A DNA stretch of 44,855 nucleotides from an uncultured Bacteroides sp. (GCF_910578895.1 NZ_CAJTSC010000004.1:11481-56335); one strand, 5' to 3'. Shown: positions 31,423-41,305, counted from the first letter of the stretch. Numbers and translations are program-made. Notes: generated by a model not told the origin, from the letters alone.

Positions 31423-33330
31423 TTACTTTTCAGTTTCTTTTTCAATACGAATACAAGCTCCGCCACCCGGTGCCAACTTTATATTCAGTACTTCATTCCG
31501 GGTTATTTTTCTCTTCGAGACCTTTAGTGTTTCCCTGTTACGTAAATAATGGGCGTCCTCTCCATCTTCCACGATTTCAGCCACATAGTTCCCTTTACTT
31601 AAAAAAGAAAGCGGCACGTGCAAAATTCTGCCCTCTTCATTGGTTGCCGCTCCTATCAAGAATACTCCATCTTCCGCTTGGCGCATCATTACGATATATT
31701 CCCCTATTTCGCCATCCAAAGTCTTACTTTCCAACCAAGGCATCTTCTGTGCGGACAAAAAGCGGAGTAAGGCAGGATATTTACGATAATATTCAGGAAT
31801 ATCCGGAATAATCGTCGCCCCGGAGAAAGTAATCAATGTCCTTGCAGCTTCCGACACCACCGTTGAAGGCACTTCCTGATTATTGTCCGCACGTGTCGTC
31901 CTTCCTTGCCGAAGATCAAACATGCCGTTGTTCATATCAATCGGACCAGCTATCATATTTACAAATACCGAAGTAACGAAAGTTTTTGGATAGAAAATCT
32001 CGTGTCCGTCCAGTTGTGCCTTGCAATATTCACGTGTCACAGCATTGGGCCATGTCCGCATCTGTCCATAAGGATGCACCGGATAATCATGAAAATCTAC
32101 CAACAGCCTATGCCGTGCACACATTTCCGTTATACTCTTTGTCCTGCTATTCTTCTCTTCAGGAGTTCCGGCCATGAAACCATACTTTACTCCAGCAGCT
32201 CCCCACACTTCATATTGCTTCAAAGTCTCTTCCAACGGATAATTGCGTCCTCCCACATCGTTCAGATACAACCAGATGCCCACTCCTTTCTGCTTTCCAT
32301 ATTGAATCAACCTTCGCACATCCCGTGCCTTATCTCCCTTAACGGGGTCCGAACCCTGTTCAAACTCGGGTCCATACCAATTGGCATCAAGAACCAGATA
32401 AGCAAACCCCTGCTCTGCGGCAAAATCAACTGCTCTCTCCCAAGAAGGGTAGGACATCGTATATTCAAACCCTTCCCACCGAGCACCGTTCATACGCCAA
32501 TCCCATAGCGAAACTCCCGGTTTCACCCACGAAAAATCATATTCTCCGGAAGGCTCCGGATTCAGCAATTCCACAAGATGAGAATCCACTAAATCGCCAG
32601 GTCGGTTGCCGCAAAGCACTACACGCCACGCCGACTGGTATCCTGCACGCAACACATGCGGTTTGGCAGAAACGGTAAACAAGCATTGTCCTTTTTCCGA
32701 CTTCAGTTTCAGAGGCTCCCCCTCATCCAAAGAAGCTTCATGTACAGCCAGGTATAAATCTTCCGCAACTTTCACCGTCATCACGGGTAAACGCTCACCA
32801 GAAGTTTCAGTCAGCCGTTCCGGACCGATATTATGTCTTTCTCCATTATAATACCATGCCGTATAGTCGCCTGCAAACTGAAAAGCGGTTAGTTCCGATG
32901 CGGTATCCGCACCTTGAGGCAGCACATAGCGAAAAGCCACACCGTCATTATAAGCCCGTGCCACTACCTCCACTGTATGCGATGATTCCGATTCATTCAC
33001 CCAAAAGAGCTTCATCTCATTGTATTTATCAGGCACTACGGCACGCTTTCCCCACAAAGGTTTCCAAACAGCATCCACTTTCCTACGAGTAACCTTCTCC
33101 ATTTTCCATGCGCGGGAAGGAAAGGTAGTTCCATTTTTCTCCTTAAAGCCCAATGCAGAAGTAGCAATCACTTGTTTACTATTCACAGACAGTTGATAAG
33201 CCAACCCACCGGCATCCGTCCGGACAATCGTAAATTGTATCTTTCCATCGGGCGAATCAACCGTATATTTCTTTTCACCGGCATAGCAATATGCCCCTAT
33301 CAACAAGAACAACAAACATAACCTTTTCAT
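31423..33330 (-). CDS. glycoside hydrolase family 97 alpha-glycosidase, inverting type
   Basis: This 635-residue protein has a signal peptide (MKRLCLLFLLIGAYCYAG), a GH97 N-terminal beta domain, the catalytic barrel (SLWDWRMNGARWEGFEYTMSYPSW; YLVLDANWYGP) and a beta C-terminal domain. At the site where retaining GH97 enzymes have a nucleophile Asp, this one reads GVKYGFMAG, i.e. Gly, as in the SusB-like inverting branch; candidate base residues lie in the TWPNAVTREYCKAQLDGHE stretch. It is likely periplasmic and cleaves alpha-linked glycans. It is the second gene of an operon with the GH43 gene, 31 bp apart. Confidence 0.92.
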   Translation of the reverse strand: MKRLCLLFLLIGAYCYAGEKKYTVDSPDGKIQFTIVRTDAGGLAYQLSVNSKQVIATSALGFKEKNGTTFPSRAWKMEKVTRRKVDAVWKPLWGKRAVVPDKYNEMKLFWVNESESSHTVEVVARAYNDGVAFRYVLPQGADTASELTAFQFAGDYTAWYYNGERHNIGPERLTETSGERLPVMTVKVAEDLYLAVHEASLDEGEPLKLKSEKGQCLFTVSAKPHVLRAGYQSAWRVVLCGNRPGDLVDSHLVELLNPEPSGEYDFSWVKPGVSLWDWRMNGARWEGFEYTMSYPSWERAVDFAAEQGFAYLVLDANWYGPEFEQGSDPVKGDKARDVRRLIQYGKQKGVGIWLYLNDVGGRNYPLEETLKQYEVWGAAGVKYGFMAGTPEEKNSRTKSITEMCARHRLLVDFHDYPVHPYGQMRTWPNAVTREYCKAQLDGHEIFYPKTFVTSVFVNMIAGPIDMNNGMFDLRQGRTTRADNNQEVPSTVVSEAARTLITFSGATIIPDIPEYYRKYPALLRFLSAQKMPWLESKTLDGEIGEYIVMMRQAEDGVFLIGAATNEEGRILHVPLSFLSKGNYVAEIVEDGEDAHYLRNRETLKVSKRKITRNEVLNIKLAPGGGACIRIEKETEK

Positions 33331-33361
33331 AATCCGAATATTTGTTATTTTTTGTCAGTTC

Positions 33362-34756
33362 TCATTCTTCAAATTGCCAACAATCCACATCAAACAGTTC
33401 ACCGTCATTACCGCGAAATAAGAAATATACATCGTGTACTCCCTTGACTACTTTTTGTACTTCAGCCTGAAAAGTATTCATGGTATCGTTTTCTTTCGTG
33501 ACAGGAAGAGTCACCAAAGGCTTGTTACCCATATTGTCTAAAAAGACAGCCACTTCTCCATCCTGACAAATGTTCAGCGTTGTAACCCGAAAGCCGGAAG
33601 CTCCCCTGTTACCGAAATCTACAGAACGAACTTTTAACCAGTCTCCGTTATGTACGGAAGTGATGTAGTGCTTATCGCCCATCAGGCGGTCGGTTTTCAA
33701 TCCATAGTTGGAAGCCATAGTTTCCATCTCTACACGTTGATAAGGATTAAGATTGCGTACAGGCTTGCGCACACCTTCCCGGGTAAAAGGGATGAAAGGT
33801 ATTTTCCCGTCAGCTCCCATCGAAAACTCCTCTACACAAGAGGAACGGCGGAAACCTCCTCCATTGGGTAGAGCTCCGTTATGATAAAACATGAAATGAC
33901 GACCGTGATACTCAATATTACCGCCATGAATGGTAAAACTACCTTGTGCCTCATCCATGATGCGACCTTGATATTTCCAAGGACCGTGAATATTTTCAGC
34001 AGTAGAATAAGCCATGTGTTCGGGCACACCACCTGCAGCATAAGCCATATAATAGAGCCCTTTATATTTAAATACCCATGGACCTTCTTCATAACCGGTT
34101 TTCATCTTGCGACGGTTTTCCTGATAGTCCATCTTCATCACTTGCGGACCGAAGCAATCGGGAAGATTCAGTCCGGCAACGGGCATTACATCGCTACCCA
34201 AAGATATCATATCTTCATTCAACTTGGCATACCACAACCCGTTGTTTCCCCAAAAAAGATACGCCTGTCCGTCATCGTCAATAAAAACCGAAGGGTCTAT
34301 GAATCCCCAATCACCGGGAATAAGAGGACGCTTCAACGGATCGTGATAAGGTCCTTCGGGACGATCGGCTACAGCAACCCCTATCCCATGCAGGTGAACA
34401 GTAGTATCTTCCGCACAAATGTACCAATACCACTTACCATTACGTTCAATGGCCTGCGAAGCCCAAGCGTTATCACCCTGCTTGGCCCAACCGAAAGTAG
34501 CGGTGGAGATGGGAGTGCCACGATAAGTCCAATTTACCATATCGGTAGTGCTATACAACTGCCAATCCTTCATTTTGAAATATTGCGCATCGTCTTCATC
34601 GTGGTCTACGAAAAGAAACACGGTATCATTATACACCATAGGTGCCGGATCGCAGGTATACCAAGTTTGTATTATCGGATTTTGAGCAAACAGATTTCCC
34701 GAAAGCACAATCGAAAACAGACAAGCTATCAAACTTTTTATCAAATTTGTGTTCAT
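33362..34756 (-). CDS. glycoside hydrolase family 43 with C-terminal carbohydrate-binding module
   Basis: This 464-residue protein has a signal peptide (IACLFSIVLSGNLFAQ). A five-bladed GH43 propeller follows with the catalytic Asp in TCDPAPMVYND, the Asp in GFIDPSVFIDDDG and the general-acid Glu in YEEGPWVFKYKG. The C-terminal third, from about 340 (VEMETMASNYGLKTDRLMGDKHYITSVHNGDWLKVRSVDFGNRG), is CBM6-like. It likely removes arabinose or xylose side groups. First gene of the GH43-GH97 operon, with no SusCD pair nearby in this window. Confidence 0.9.
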   Translation of the reverse strand: MNTNLIKSLIACLFSIVLSGNLFAQNPIIQTWYTCDPAPMVYNDTVFLFVDHDEDDAQYFKMKDWQLYSTTDMVNWTYRGTPISTATFGWAKQGDNAWASQAIERNGKWYWYICAEDTTVHLHGIGVAVADRPEGPYHDPLKRPLIPGDWGFIDPSVFIDDDGQAYLFWGNNGLWYAKLNEDMISLGSDVMPVAGLNLPDCFGPQVMKMDYQENRRKMKTGYEEGPWVFKYKGLYYMAYAAGGVPEHMAYSTAENIHGPWKYQGRIMDEAQGSFTIHGGNIEYHGRHFMFYHNGALPNGGGFRRSSCVEEFSMGADGKIPFIPFTREGVRKPVRNLNPYQRVEMETMASNYGLKTDRLMGDKHYITSVHNGDWLKVRSVDFGNRGASGFRVTTLNICQDGEVAVFLDNMGNKPLVTLPVTKENDTMNTFQAEVQKVVKGVHDVYFLFRGNDGELFDVDCWQFEE

Positions 34757-35016
34757 AGTCTTTTATTTAAGTGTAATTATAACAACAATCTTTCTTTTGC
34801 AAAGAAACCTTTTTTCCATCATATCGCCTTAAACGTATGTTACATTTTTTGTTGCCCATATTACATTATAACGTTCTAAAGCCTTGATGTATGTTCATTC
34901 TATAAAATTACACTCTTAAATTCCGTTCTCTTAAAGCACGTCATACGATATAGAATTAATTCATTATCCATTGAGAATATACCGAAACAAATCTTTTCGC
35001 TTCTGAATAAAATCAC
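34757..35016. other. divergent intergenic region
   Basis: The 292-bp gap between GH43 (reverse) and hpt (forward) holds no gene. A weak reverse-strand element (TTTCTTTG, about 34797-34804) could start the glycosidase operon; no regulator gene or clear operator is seen. Confidence 0.4.
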
Positions 35017-35024
35017 TACTTTTG
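35017..35024 (+). promoter_or_regulatory. hpt promoter -7 element
   Basis: TACTTTTG matches TAnnTTTG; start near 35031, 18 bp before the ATG. Confidence 0.65.
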
Positions 35025-35048
35025 TGCCGACTTTAAAAACTCCCAATT

Positions 35049-35585
35049 ATGGATACCATACAGATAAAAGACAAAACGTTCACCGTTTCCATTAAGGAAC
35101 AGGACATATTGAAAGAAGTAACCCGTGTAGCGAACGAAATCAACCGTGACCTGGCAGGTAAGAATCCGCTTTTCCTCAGTGTCTTGAACGGGTCGTTCAT
35201 GTTTACTTCCGATTTGATGAAGCGCATCACCATTCCTTGCGAAATTTCTTTCGTAAAACTTGCCTCCTATCAAGGAGTATCTTCAACAGGGGTTATCAAA
35301 GAAGTCATCGGAATCAACGAAGATATTGCCGGACGTACTATCGTCATCGTGGAAGACATCGTAGACACCGGTCTTACCATGCAGCGTCTGTTGGAGACTC
35401 TCGGCACACGTGGTCCGCAAGAAATCCACATTGCCTCGCTGCTGGTAAAACCTGAAAAACTGAAAGTGGATTTGGACATCGAATACGTAGCGATGAACAT
35501 CCCCAACGACTTTATCGTGGGTTACGGTTTGGATTACGACGGATTCGGACGCAATTACCCCGACATTTATACCGTAGTAGAATAA
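35049..35585 (+). CDS. hpt: hypoxanthine phosphoribosyltransferase
   Basis: This 178-residue protein has the PRPP-binding loop IVIVEDIVDTGLTMQRLLETL (about 97-117) and the N-terminal SVLNGSFMFTSDLM. It converts hypoxanthine or guanine with PRPP to IMP/GMP. It is followed 50 bp later by adk in the same direction, an arrangement joining purine salvage to nucleotide phosphorylation. Confidence 0.95.
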   Translation: MDTIQIKDKTFTVSIKEQDILKEVTRVANEINRDLAGKNPLFLSVLNGSFMFTSDLMKRITIPCEISFVKLASYQGVSSTGVIKEVIGINEDIAGRTIVIVEDIVDTGLTMQRLLETLGTRGPQEIHIASLLVKPEKLKVDLDIEYVAMNIPNDFIVGYGLDYDGFGRNYPDIYTVVE

Positions 35586-35635
35586 TCACCTATCAAAAAA
35601 TAAAACCACATATAATAATAATCAACTCAAAAAGC

Positions 35636-36208
35636 ATGTTGAACATTGTAATTTTCGGTGCTCCCGGTTCAGGCAAGGGAACACAAAGTGAGAGAATTGT
35701 AGAGAAGTATGGCATCAATCACATTTCTACCGGAGATGTGCTCCGTGCGGAAATCAAGAACGGTACCGAATTGGGCAAGACAGCCAAAGGTTATATCGAC
35801 CAGGGACAACTGTTGCCGGACGAACTTATTATAGATATTCTGGCAAGTACGCTGGATAGTTTCAAGGAGAGCAAAGGTGTTATCTTCGACGGTTTTCCCC
35901 GTACTATTGCACAGGCGGAAGCATTGAAGAATATGCTTGCCGAACGCGGACAAAGCGTAAACGTCATGTTGGATCTTGACGTACCCGAAGACGAACTGAT
36001 GAAACGCCTTATCAAACGCGGACAGGAGTCAGGCCGTGCCGATGACAACGAAGAGACTATCAAGAAACGTCTCACTGTATACCATTCGCAAACAGCTCCG
36101 CTGATTGACTGGTACAAGAACGAAAAGTTGTATGCACACATCAAAGGGATAGGCGAACTGGATACTATCACAGCAGATGTTTGCAAAGCGATTGACGCTG
36201 CAAAATAA
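35636..36208 (+). CDS. adk: adenylate kinase
   Basis: This 190-residue protein has P-loop GAPGSGKGTQ (7-16), NMP-binding HISTGDVLRAEI and the DGFPRTIAQAEAL motif. The LID is the short form (RGQESGRADDNEETIKKRL) without a zinc-binding insertion, as usual in Bacteroidetes. It interconverts ATP+AMP and 2 ADP. Probably co-transcribed with hpt and obg. Confidence 0.97.
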   Translation: MLNIVIFGAPGSGKGTQSERIVEKYGINHISTGDVLRAEIKNGTELGKTAKGYIDQGQLLPDELIIDILASTLDSFKESKGVIFDGFPRTIAQAEALKNMLAERGQSVNVMLDLDVPEDELMKRLIKRGQESGRADDNEETIKKRLTVYHSQTAPLIDWYKNEKLYAHIKGIGELDTITADVCKAIDAAK

Positions 36209-36276
36209 GTTGCAAAAGATTGACTGATTGTATAAGATATTAATCATTGGTACTTAAATAATAACAAACGAAGAAT

Positions 36277-37449
36277 ATGGCCGAATCAAATTTTGTCGAC
36301 TACGTAAAAATCTATTGCCGCTCCGGTAAGGGCGGTCGAGGCTCCACACACATGCGGCGTGAGAAATACATACCTAACGGTGGTCCCGACGGAGGCGACG
36401 GAGGACGAGGCGGCCATGTGATTCTTCGTGGCAACCGTAACTACTGGACATTATTGCATCTTCGTTACGACCGCCACATTATGGCAGGTCATGGAGAATC
36501 GGGTTCAAAGAACCGCAGTTTCGGCAAGGACGGCGAAGACAAAGTCATTGAAGTGCCCTGCGGTACTGTGGTATACAATGCCGAGACGGGCGAATACCTC
36601 TGCGACGTAACCGAACACGGACAGGAAGTCGTTCTGCTGAAAGGCGGACGCGGCGGGCTGGGAAACTGGCACTTCAAGACCGCTACCCGACAGGCTCCCC
36701 GTTTTGCGCAGCCGGGCGAACCGATGCAGGAAATGACGGTCATCATGGAGTTAAAATTACTGGCAGATGTCGGTTTGGTAGGTTTCCCTAATGCAGGTAA
36801 ATCGACACTGCTCTCGGCTGTATCCTCTGCAAAACCGAAAATCGCCAATTATCCCTTCACTACACTGGAACCCAATCTGGGCATCGTGTCTTATCGTGAT
36901 GGCAAATCATTTGTCATGGCGGACATTCCCGGCATCATCGAAGGTGCGAGTGCGGGCAAAGGCTTGGGGCTTCGCTTCTTGCGCCACATCGAACGTAACT
37001 CACTGCTGCTGTTCATGATTCCCGCCGACAGTGACGACATCCGCAAAGAGTACGAAATCCTGCTCAACGAATTGCGTACTTTCAATCCTGAGATGTTAGA
37101 CAAGCAACGGGTGCTTGCCGTCACAAAATGCGATATGTTGGATCAGGAACTGATGGACGAGATAGAACCTACCTTACCCGAAAACATTCCGCATGTATTT
37201 ATCTCCGCCATTTCCGGCATGGGTGTCTCCATTCTGAAAGACATCTTGTGGGAAGAGCTGAACAAGGAGAGCAACAAAATAGAGGGTAAGATTGAAAGCA
37301 TCACCCACCGTGCCAAAGACATGAGCCACCTGAAAGAGGAACTGAAAGACGAAGGCGAGGATGAAGACCTGAACTACGAATATGTGGACGAGGACGACAT
37401 CGAAGACCTGGAAGACTTCGAGTATGAGGAAGACTGGGAAGATAAATAG
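36277..37449 (+). CDS. obg: Obg family GTPase (CgtA)
   Basis: This 390-residue protein has the Gly-rich Obg fold (GGRGSTHMRREKYIPNGGPDGGDGGRGGHVILRG) in the first 155 residues. G1 PNAGKSTLL, G3 DIPGIIEGAS and G4 TKCD follow. The C-terminal tail after about 340 is extremely acidic (DEDDIEDLEDFEYEEDWED), a common but variable feature. It acts in 50S assembly and stress control. Likely operon with adk and the next gene 16 bp downstream. Confidence 0.96.
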   Translation: MAESNFVDYVKIYCRSGKGGRGSTHMRREKYIPNGGPDGGDGGRGGHVILRGNRNYWTLLHLRYDRHIMAGHGESGSKNRSFGKDGEDKVIEVPCGTVVYNAETGEYLCDVTEHGQEVVLLKGGRGGLGNWHFKTATRQAPRFAQPGEPMQEMTVIMELKLLADVGLVGFPNAGKSTLLSAVSSAKPKIANYPFTTLEPNLGIVSYRDGKSFVMADIPGIIEGASAGKGLGLRFLRHIERNSLLLFMIPADSDDIRKEYEILLNELRTFNPEMLDKQRVLAVTKCDMLDQELMDEIEPTLPENIPHVFISAISGMGVSILKDILWEELNKESNKIEGKIESITHRAKDMSHLKEELKDEGEDEDLNYEYVDEDDIEDLEDFEYEEDWEDK

Positions 37450-37465
37450 ATACTTTTAACTTGGC

Positions 37466-38272
37466 ATGAGTACAAGTCCTATTATTCGCTACACCAGTTT
37501 TCCTACCGGTACCATCGCCTTCAGTACCACTCGCCACGGCGGTGTCAGTACAGGTGCATACAACTCACTGAACTGCACGCCCTACACAGGAGATAACACC
37601 GGACACGTCCGTCTCAATCAAGAGATACTTTGCAATATCCTGCCCCAACGCCCTAAAGAACTCGTCATTCCGTTCCAGACTCACGGCACGGAATCTGTCG
37701 TTATAGACGATACGTATCTGCAAGCATCCAAAGAAGAACGCCATGCCAGGTTACAGGGTATTGATGCCTTGATAACCCGCGAACCGGACATCTGTCTCTG
37801 CATCTCCACCGCCGACTGCATACCTATATTATTATATGATAAGCAGCACCGCATTGCCGCCGCCATCCATGCGGGCTGGCGCGGTACTGTGAACCGCATC
37901 GTCTTGCGTACGTTGAAACGCATGCACACCCTCTACGGCACAGAAGGAAAAGAGGTGGCAGCCGTCATCGGTCCCGGCATTTCGCTTCCTGCCTTCGAAG
38001 TAGGCGAAGAGGTTTACGAAGCATTTCATCAACAAGGCTTCCCAATGGAGCATATCTCCAAATGGAATGCCGAAACCCACAAGCACCACATTGACCTTCT
38101 GGGTGCCAACCGCCTGCAATTACTGGACTTCGGACTGTTCTCCACTCAAGTGGAAACAGCAGGTATCTGCACCTTCACCCAACACGAAGATTTCTTTTCT
38201 GCCCGGCGACTGGGTATACATTCCGGCAGAATCTTATCAGGAATAATGTTGACCAGCATCATTCATAACTGA
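37466..38272 (+). CDS. pgeF: laccase-domain protein (YfiH/PgeF, peptidoglycan editing factor family)
   Basis: This 268-residue protein contains the multicopper-like polyphenol oxidase (DUF152) signatures: the CISTADCIPILLYD motif with Cys ligand, AAIHAGWRGTVNRI, and the late ICTFTQHEDFFSARRLG. In E. coli the homologue edits UDP-MurNAc peptides; other homologues act on purine nucleosides (adenosine). Which reaction applies here is not visible. Sixteen bp after obg. Confidence 0.9.
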   Translation: MSTSPIIRYTSFPTGTIAFSTTRHGGVSTGAYNSLNCTPYTGDNTGHVRLNQEILCNILPQRPKELVIPFQTHGTESVVIDDTYLQASKEERHARLQGIDALITREPDICLCISTADCIPILLYDKQHRIAAAIHAGWRGTVNRIVLRTLKRMHTLYGTEGKEVAAVIGPGISLPAFEVGEEVYEAFHQQGFPMEHISKWNAETHKHHIDLLGANRLQLLDFGLFSTQVETAGICTFTQHEDFFSARRLGIHSGRILSGIMLTSIIHN

Positions 38273-38365
38273 TTATAAAACAGATTCATTCATTCCCCTA
38301 AATTATTAAATAAGCTACATTACATATAATATCAAGAATTTTATTTCTGCTTAAGACTCCTATTT

Positions 38366-39031
38366 ATGTATAACATCACACTCTCCGAAGAAATCAAACA
38401 ACATTGCCCCGCCTTCCGGGGAGTTGCTGTCTATGCCGAAGTTGTCAACACACCATTCTGCCAAGGACTTTGGGACGAGATAAGCGCTTTCACCCAAGAA
38501 CTAAGAAGCACCGAAACCGCCGACAGTATCAAACTGCAACCTGCCATTGCCGCCACCCGCGAAGCCTACAAACGTTGCGGAAAAGATCCCAGTCGATACC
38601 GTCCCTCGGCGGAAGCCTTGCGCCGCCGCCTGATGCGGGGACTGGAACTTTACCGGATTGACACGCTGGTAGACCTTATCAACCTCGTTTCACTCCGTAC
38701 CGGATACTCCATCGGGGGGTTCGATGCAGACAAGATACAGGGCAACGACCTCGAACTTGGCATCGGACGCGCGGAAGAACCTTTCGAGGGTATCGGACGC
38801 GGCGTACTGAACATCGAAGGACTTCCTGTCTACCGCGACCTCGCAGGCGGCATCGGTACTCCTACCAGTGACAACGAACGTACAAAAATGGGACTGGAGA
38901 CCCGCCACATCCTTGCCATCGTAAACGGATACAGCGGATGCAACGGGTTGGCGGAAGCTGCCACCATGATACAGGAATTACTGCAAAAATATGCCGCTTC
39001 CGATGGAGGAACGGTGCTCTACTTTGAGTAA
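38366..39031 (+). CDS. B3/B4 domain protein (PheT-like tRNA-binding fold)
   Basis: This 221-residue protein is a stand-alone B3/B4 domain, related to the beta subunit of phenylalanyl-tRNA synthetase editing region: YKRCGKDPSRYRPSAEALRRRLMRG, LVDLINLVSLRTGYSIGGFDADKI. Family members of this size may edit or bind tRNA or free amino acids, but none is established for certain here. No signal or membrane segments. Confidence 0.85.
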   Translation: MYNITLSEEIKQHCPAFRGVAVYAEVVNTPFCQGLWDEISAFTQELRSTETADSIKLQPAIAATREAYKRCGKDPSRYRPSAEALRRRLMRGLELYRIDTLVDLINLVSLRTGYSIGGFDADKIQGNDLELGIGRAEEPFEGIGRGVLNIEGLPVYRDLAGGIGTPTSDNERTKMGLETRHILAIVNGYSGCNGLAEAATMIQELLQKYAASDGGTVLYFE

Positions 39032-39124
39032 AGAAAAGCAATGCCGTTATATCATCCTGTACCATAACTCTTTCATAGACGATGCCTCTGCACAAAAAAT
39101 AACACACAGAACCGTCCAAGTATT

Positions 39125-39153
39125 CAAACGTTTCACTACATTTGCAAACGTTT
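39125..39153 (+). promoter_or_regulatory. phoH promoter flanked by two AAACGTTT palindromes
   Basis: TACATTTG at 39137-39144 is a -7 element match. Identical palindromes AAACGTTT lie at 39126-39133 and 39146-39153, their centres 20 bp (two helical turns) apart, bracketing the -7. This looks like a dimeric operator. Confidence 0.65.
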
Positions 39154-39189
39154 TACCCCAAAAAAAGAATTGAACTTTAAAACATATCA

Positions 39190-40176
39190 ATGATAGAAAA
39201 ACTGATTGTTCTGGAGGATATCGATCCGGTAATCTTTTATGGCGTAAACAACGCCAATATGCAACTGCTAAAAGCTTTGTATCCCAAACTCCGCATCGTT
39301 GCCCGCGGCAACGTCATCAAAGTACTGGGAGACGAAGAGGAGATGTGTACGTTCGAAGAGAACATCATCAAACTCGAAAAGTATTGTGCCGAATATAATT
39401 CTCTGAAAGAGGAAGTCATCATTGATATCATCAAAGGAAATGCTCCGCACGCGGAAAAATCCGGTAACGTCATCGTGTTCAGCGTAACGGGAAAACCTAT
39501 CATTCCACGTAGTGACAACCAATTAAAACTGGTGGAGGCTTTTGCCAAAAACGACATGGTGTTTGCCATCGGTCCTGCCGGTTCCGGTAAGACTTATACG
39601 GCTATCGCCCTCGCCGTACGTGCATTGAAGAACAAGGAAATCAAAAAAATCATACTTAGCCGCCCCGCCGTAGAAGCTGGAGAGAAACTCGGCTTCCTGC
39701 CCGGCGACATGAAGGACAAGATAGACCCGTACCTGCAACCACTCTACGATGCGTTGCAGGACATGATACCTGCCGCCAAACTGAAAGAATATATGGAACT
39801 GAACATCATTCAAATTGCCCCGCTCGCCTTTATGCGCGGACGCACGCTGAACGATGCCGTTGTCATTCTGGACGAAGCACAGAACACCACTACCCAGCAA
39901 ATCAAGATGTTCCTCACCCGTATGGGCACGAACACCAAGATGATTGTCACGGGTGACATGACGCAAATCGACTTGCCGCAATCGCAAACCTCCGGATTGG
40001 TTCAGGCACTCCGTATCCTGAAAAACGTAAAAGGCATCAGCTTCATCGAACTTAACAAAAAAGATATTGTACGCCACAAATTGGTCACTCGGATTGTGGA
40101 AGCCTACGAGAAGTTTGAGGAATCTGCAAAAGCGACGAGCGGCAGAGCGACAAAAAACACAGGGGAGAAACAATAA
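39190..40176 (+). CDS. PhoH-like ATPase
   Basis: This 328-residue protein has Walker A GPAGSGKTYTAIA (about 129-141), motif LSRPAVEAGEKLGFLPGDMKDKIDPYL and Walker B VVILDEAQNTT. The N-terminal KH-like part precedes the ATPase. It fits the YbeZ/PhoH family, linked in other bacteria to the YbeY endoribonuclease and phosphate stress. Promoter with putative operators lies upstream. Confidence 0.93.
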   Translation: MIEKLIVLEDIDPVIFYGVNNANMQLLKALYPKLRIVARGNVIKVLGDEEEMCTFEENIIKLEKYCAEYNSLKEEVIIDIIKGNAPHAEKSGNVIVFSVTGKPIIPRSDNQLKLVEAFAKNDMVFAIGPAGSGKTYTAIALAVRALKNKEIKKIILSRPAVEAGEKLGFLPGDMKDKIDPYLQPLYDALQDMIPAAKLKEYMELNIIQIAPLAFMRGRTLNDAVVILDEAQNTTTQQIKMFLTRMGTNTKMIVTGDMTQIDLPQSQTSGLVQALRILKNVKGISFIELNKKDIVRHKLVTRIVEAYEKFEESAKATSGRATKNTGEKQ

Positions 40177-40363
40177 GCAATAACCATTTGCAGCCCGCAA
40201 TTCTTAAAGTTCAAAAACATATAACTTTTGAGGAATATCCCAATAGTGCAAATGTACCGAACGGAAATCACAAAACGATTTGTAGCTTGATAAATTCATT
40301 AAAAATAAACAATATGGGCACAATCCATTATGGCTTGTAGCCCGTAACTAAAAAAACTATAAT
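40177..40363. other. phoH-purC gap
   Basis: 187 bp with no gene; I find no convincing terminator, riboswitch or consensus promoter. Confidence 0.4.
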
Positions 40364-41305
40364 ATGAAAGCATTAACAGCAACAGACTTCAACTTTCCCG
40401 GACAAAAGAGTGTCTATCACGGAAAGGTTCGCGATGTGTACAACATCAACGGTGAGAAATTAGTCATGGTCGCCACCGACCGTATCTCCGCCTTCGACGT
40501 AGTATTGCCCAAAGGTATTCCTTTCAAGGGACAAATGCTGAACCAGATTGCAGCCAAGTTCCTCGATGCCACCACCGACATCTGTCCCAACTGGAAAATG
40601 GCTACTCCCGACCCTATGGTGACGGTAGGTGTAATGTGTGAAGGTTTCCCGGTGGAAATGATTGTACGTGGCTATCTCTGTGGCAGTGCATGGCGTGCCT
40701 ATAAGAGCGGTGTCCGCGAAATCTGCGGTGTGAAGCTGCCCGAAGGAATGAAGGAGAACCAGAAATTCCCGGAACCTATCATCACTCCGACCACGAAAGC
40801 TGAAATCGGCGAACACGATGCTGATATATCCAAAGAAGAAATTCTTGCCAAAGGCTTGGCTACTCCCGAAGAATATGCCATTCTGGAGAAATATACAATG
40901 GCACTCTTCAAACGCGGTACGGAGATAGCCGCGGAGCGCGGTTTGATTCTTGTGGATACCAAGTACGAATTCGGTAAGCACAACGGCACTATCTACCTGA
41001 TGGACGAAATCCATACACCGGACTCCAGCCGCTACTTCTACTCCGAAGGCTACGAAGAACGGTTTGCCAATGGTGAGCCGCAAAAACAACTCTCCAAAGA
41101 GTTCGTACGCGAATGGCTGATGGACAACGGCTTCCAAGGTAAAGAAGGCCAGCAGGTGCCCGAAATGACAGACGAGATCGTAACTTCTATCAGCGAACGC
41201 TATATTGAACTGTACGAACATATCACGGGAGAGAAGTTCGTTAAAGAAGATACAAGCAGCATCGCCGAACGTATTGAAAAGAACGTAACGGAATACTTAA
41301 AGTAA
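40364..41305 (+). CDS. purC: phosphoribosylaminoimidazole-succinocarboxamide synthase
   Basis: This 313-residue protein has SAICAR synthase signatures: YHGKVRDVYNINGEKLVMVATDRISAFDV at the N-terminus (ATP-binding lid) and IVRGYLCGSAWRAYKSG in the middle, plus LVDTKYEFG. It joins CAIR and aspartate in purine synthesis. Length is of the longer bacterial/eukaryote-like form, usual in Bacteroides. Confidence 0.95.
   Translation: MKALTATDFNFPGQKSVYHGKVRDVYNINGEKLVMVATDRISAFDVVLPKGIPFKGQMLNQIAAKFLDATTDICPNWKMATPDPMVTVGVMCEGFPVEMIVRGYLCGSAWRAYKSGVREICGVKLPEGMKENQKFPEPIITPTTKAEIGEHDADISKEEILAKGLATPEEYAILEKYTMALFKRGTEIAAERGLILVDTKYEFGKHNGTIYLMDEIHTPDSSRYFYSEGYEERFANGEPQKQLSKEFVREWLMDNGFQGKEGQQVPEMTDEIVTSISERYIELYEHITGEKFVKEDTSSIAERIEKNVTEYLK

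Noticed and set aside
33881..34879. Long plus-strand open frame opposite the GH43 gene
   Set aside because: Antisense to an unambiguous glycosidase; no promoter or family signal.
40177..40363. Purine riboswitch or PurR site before purC
   Set aside because: No conserved three-way junction or known binding sequence could be identified.
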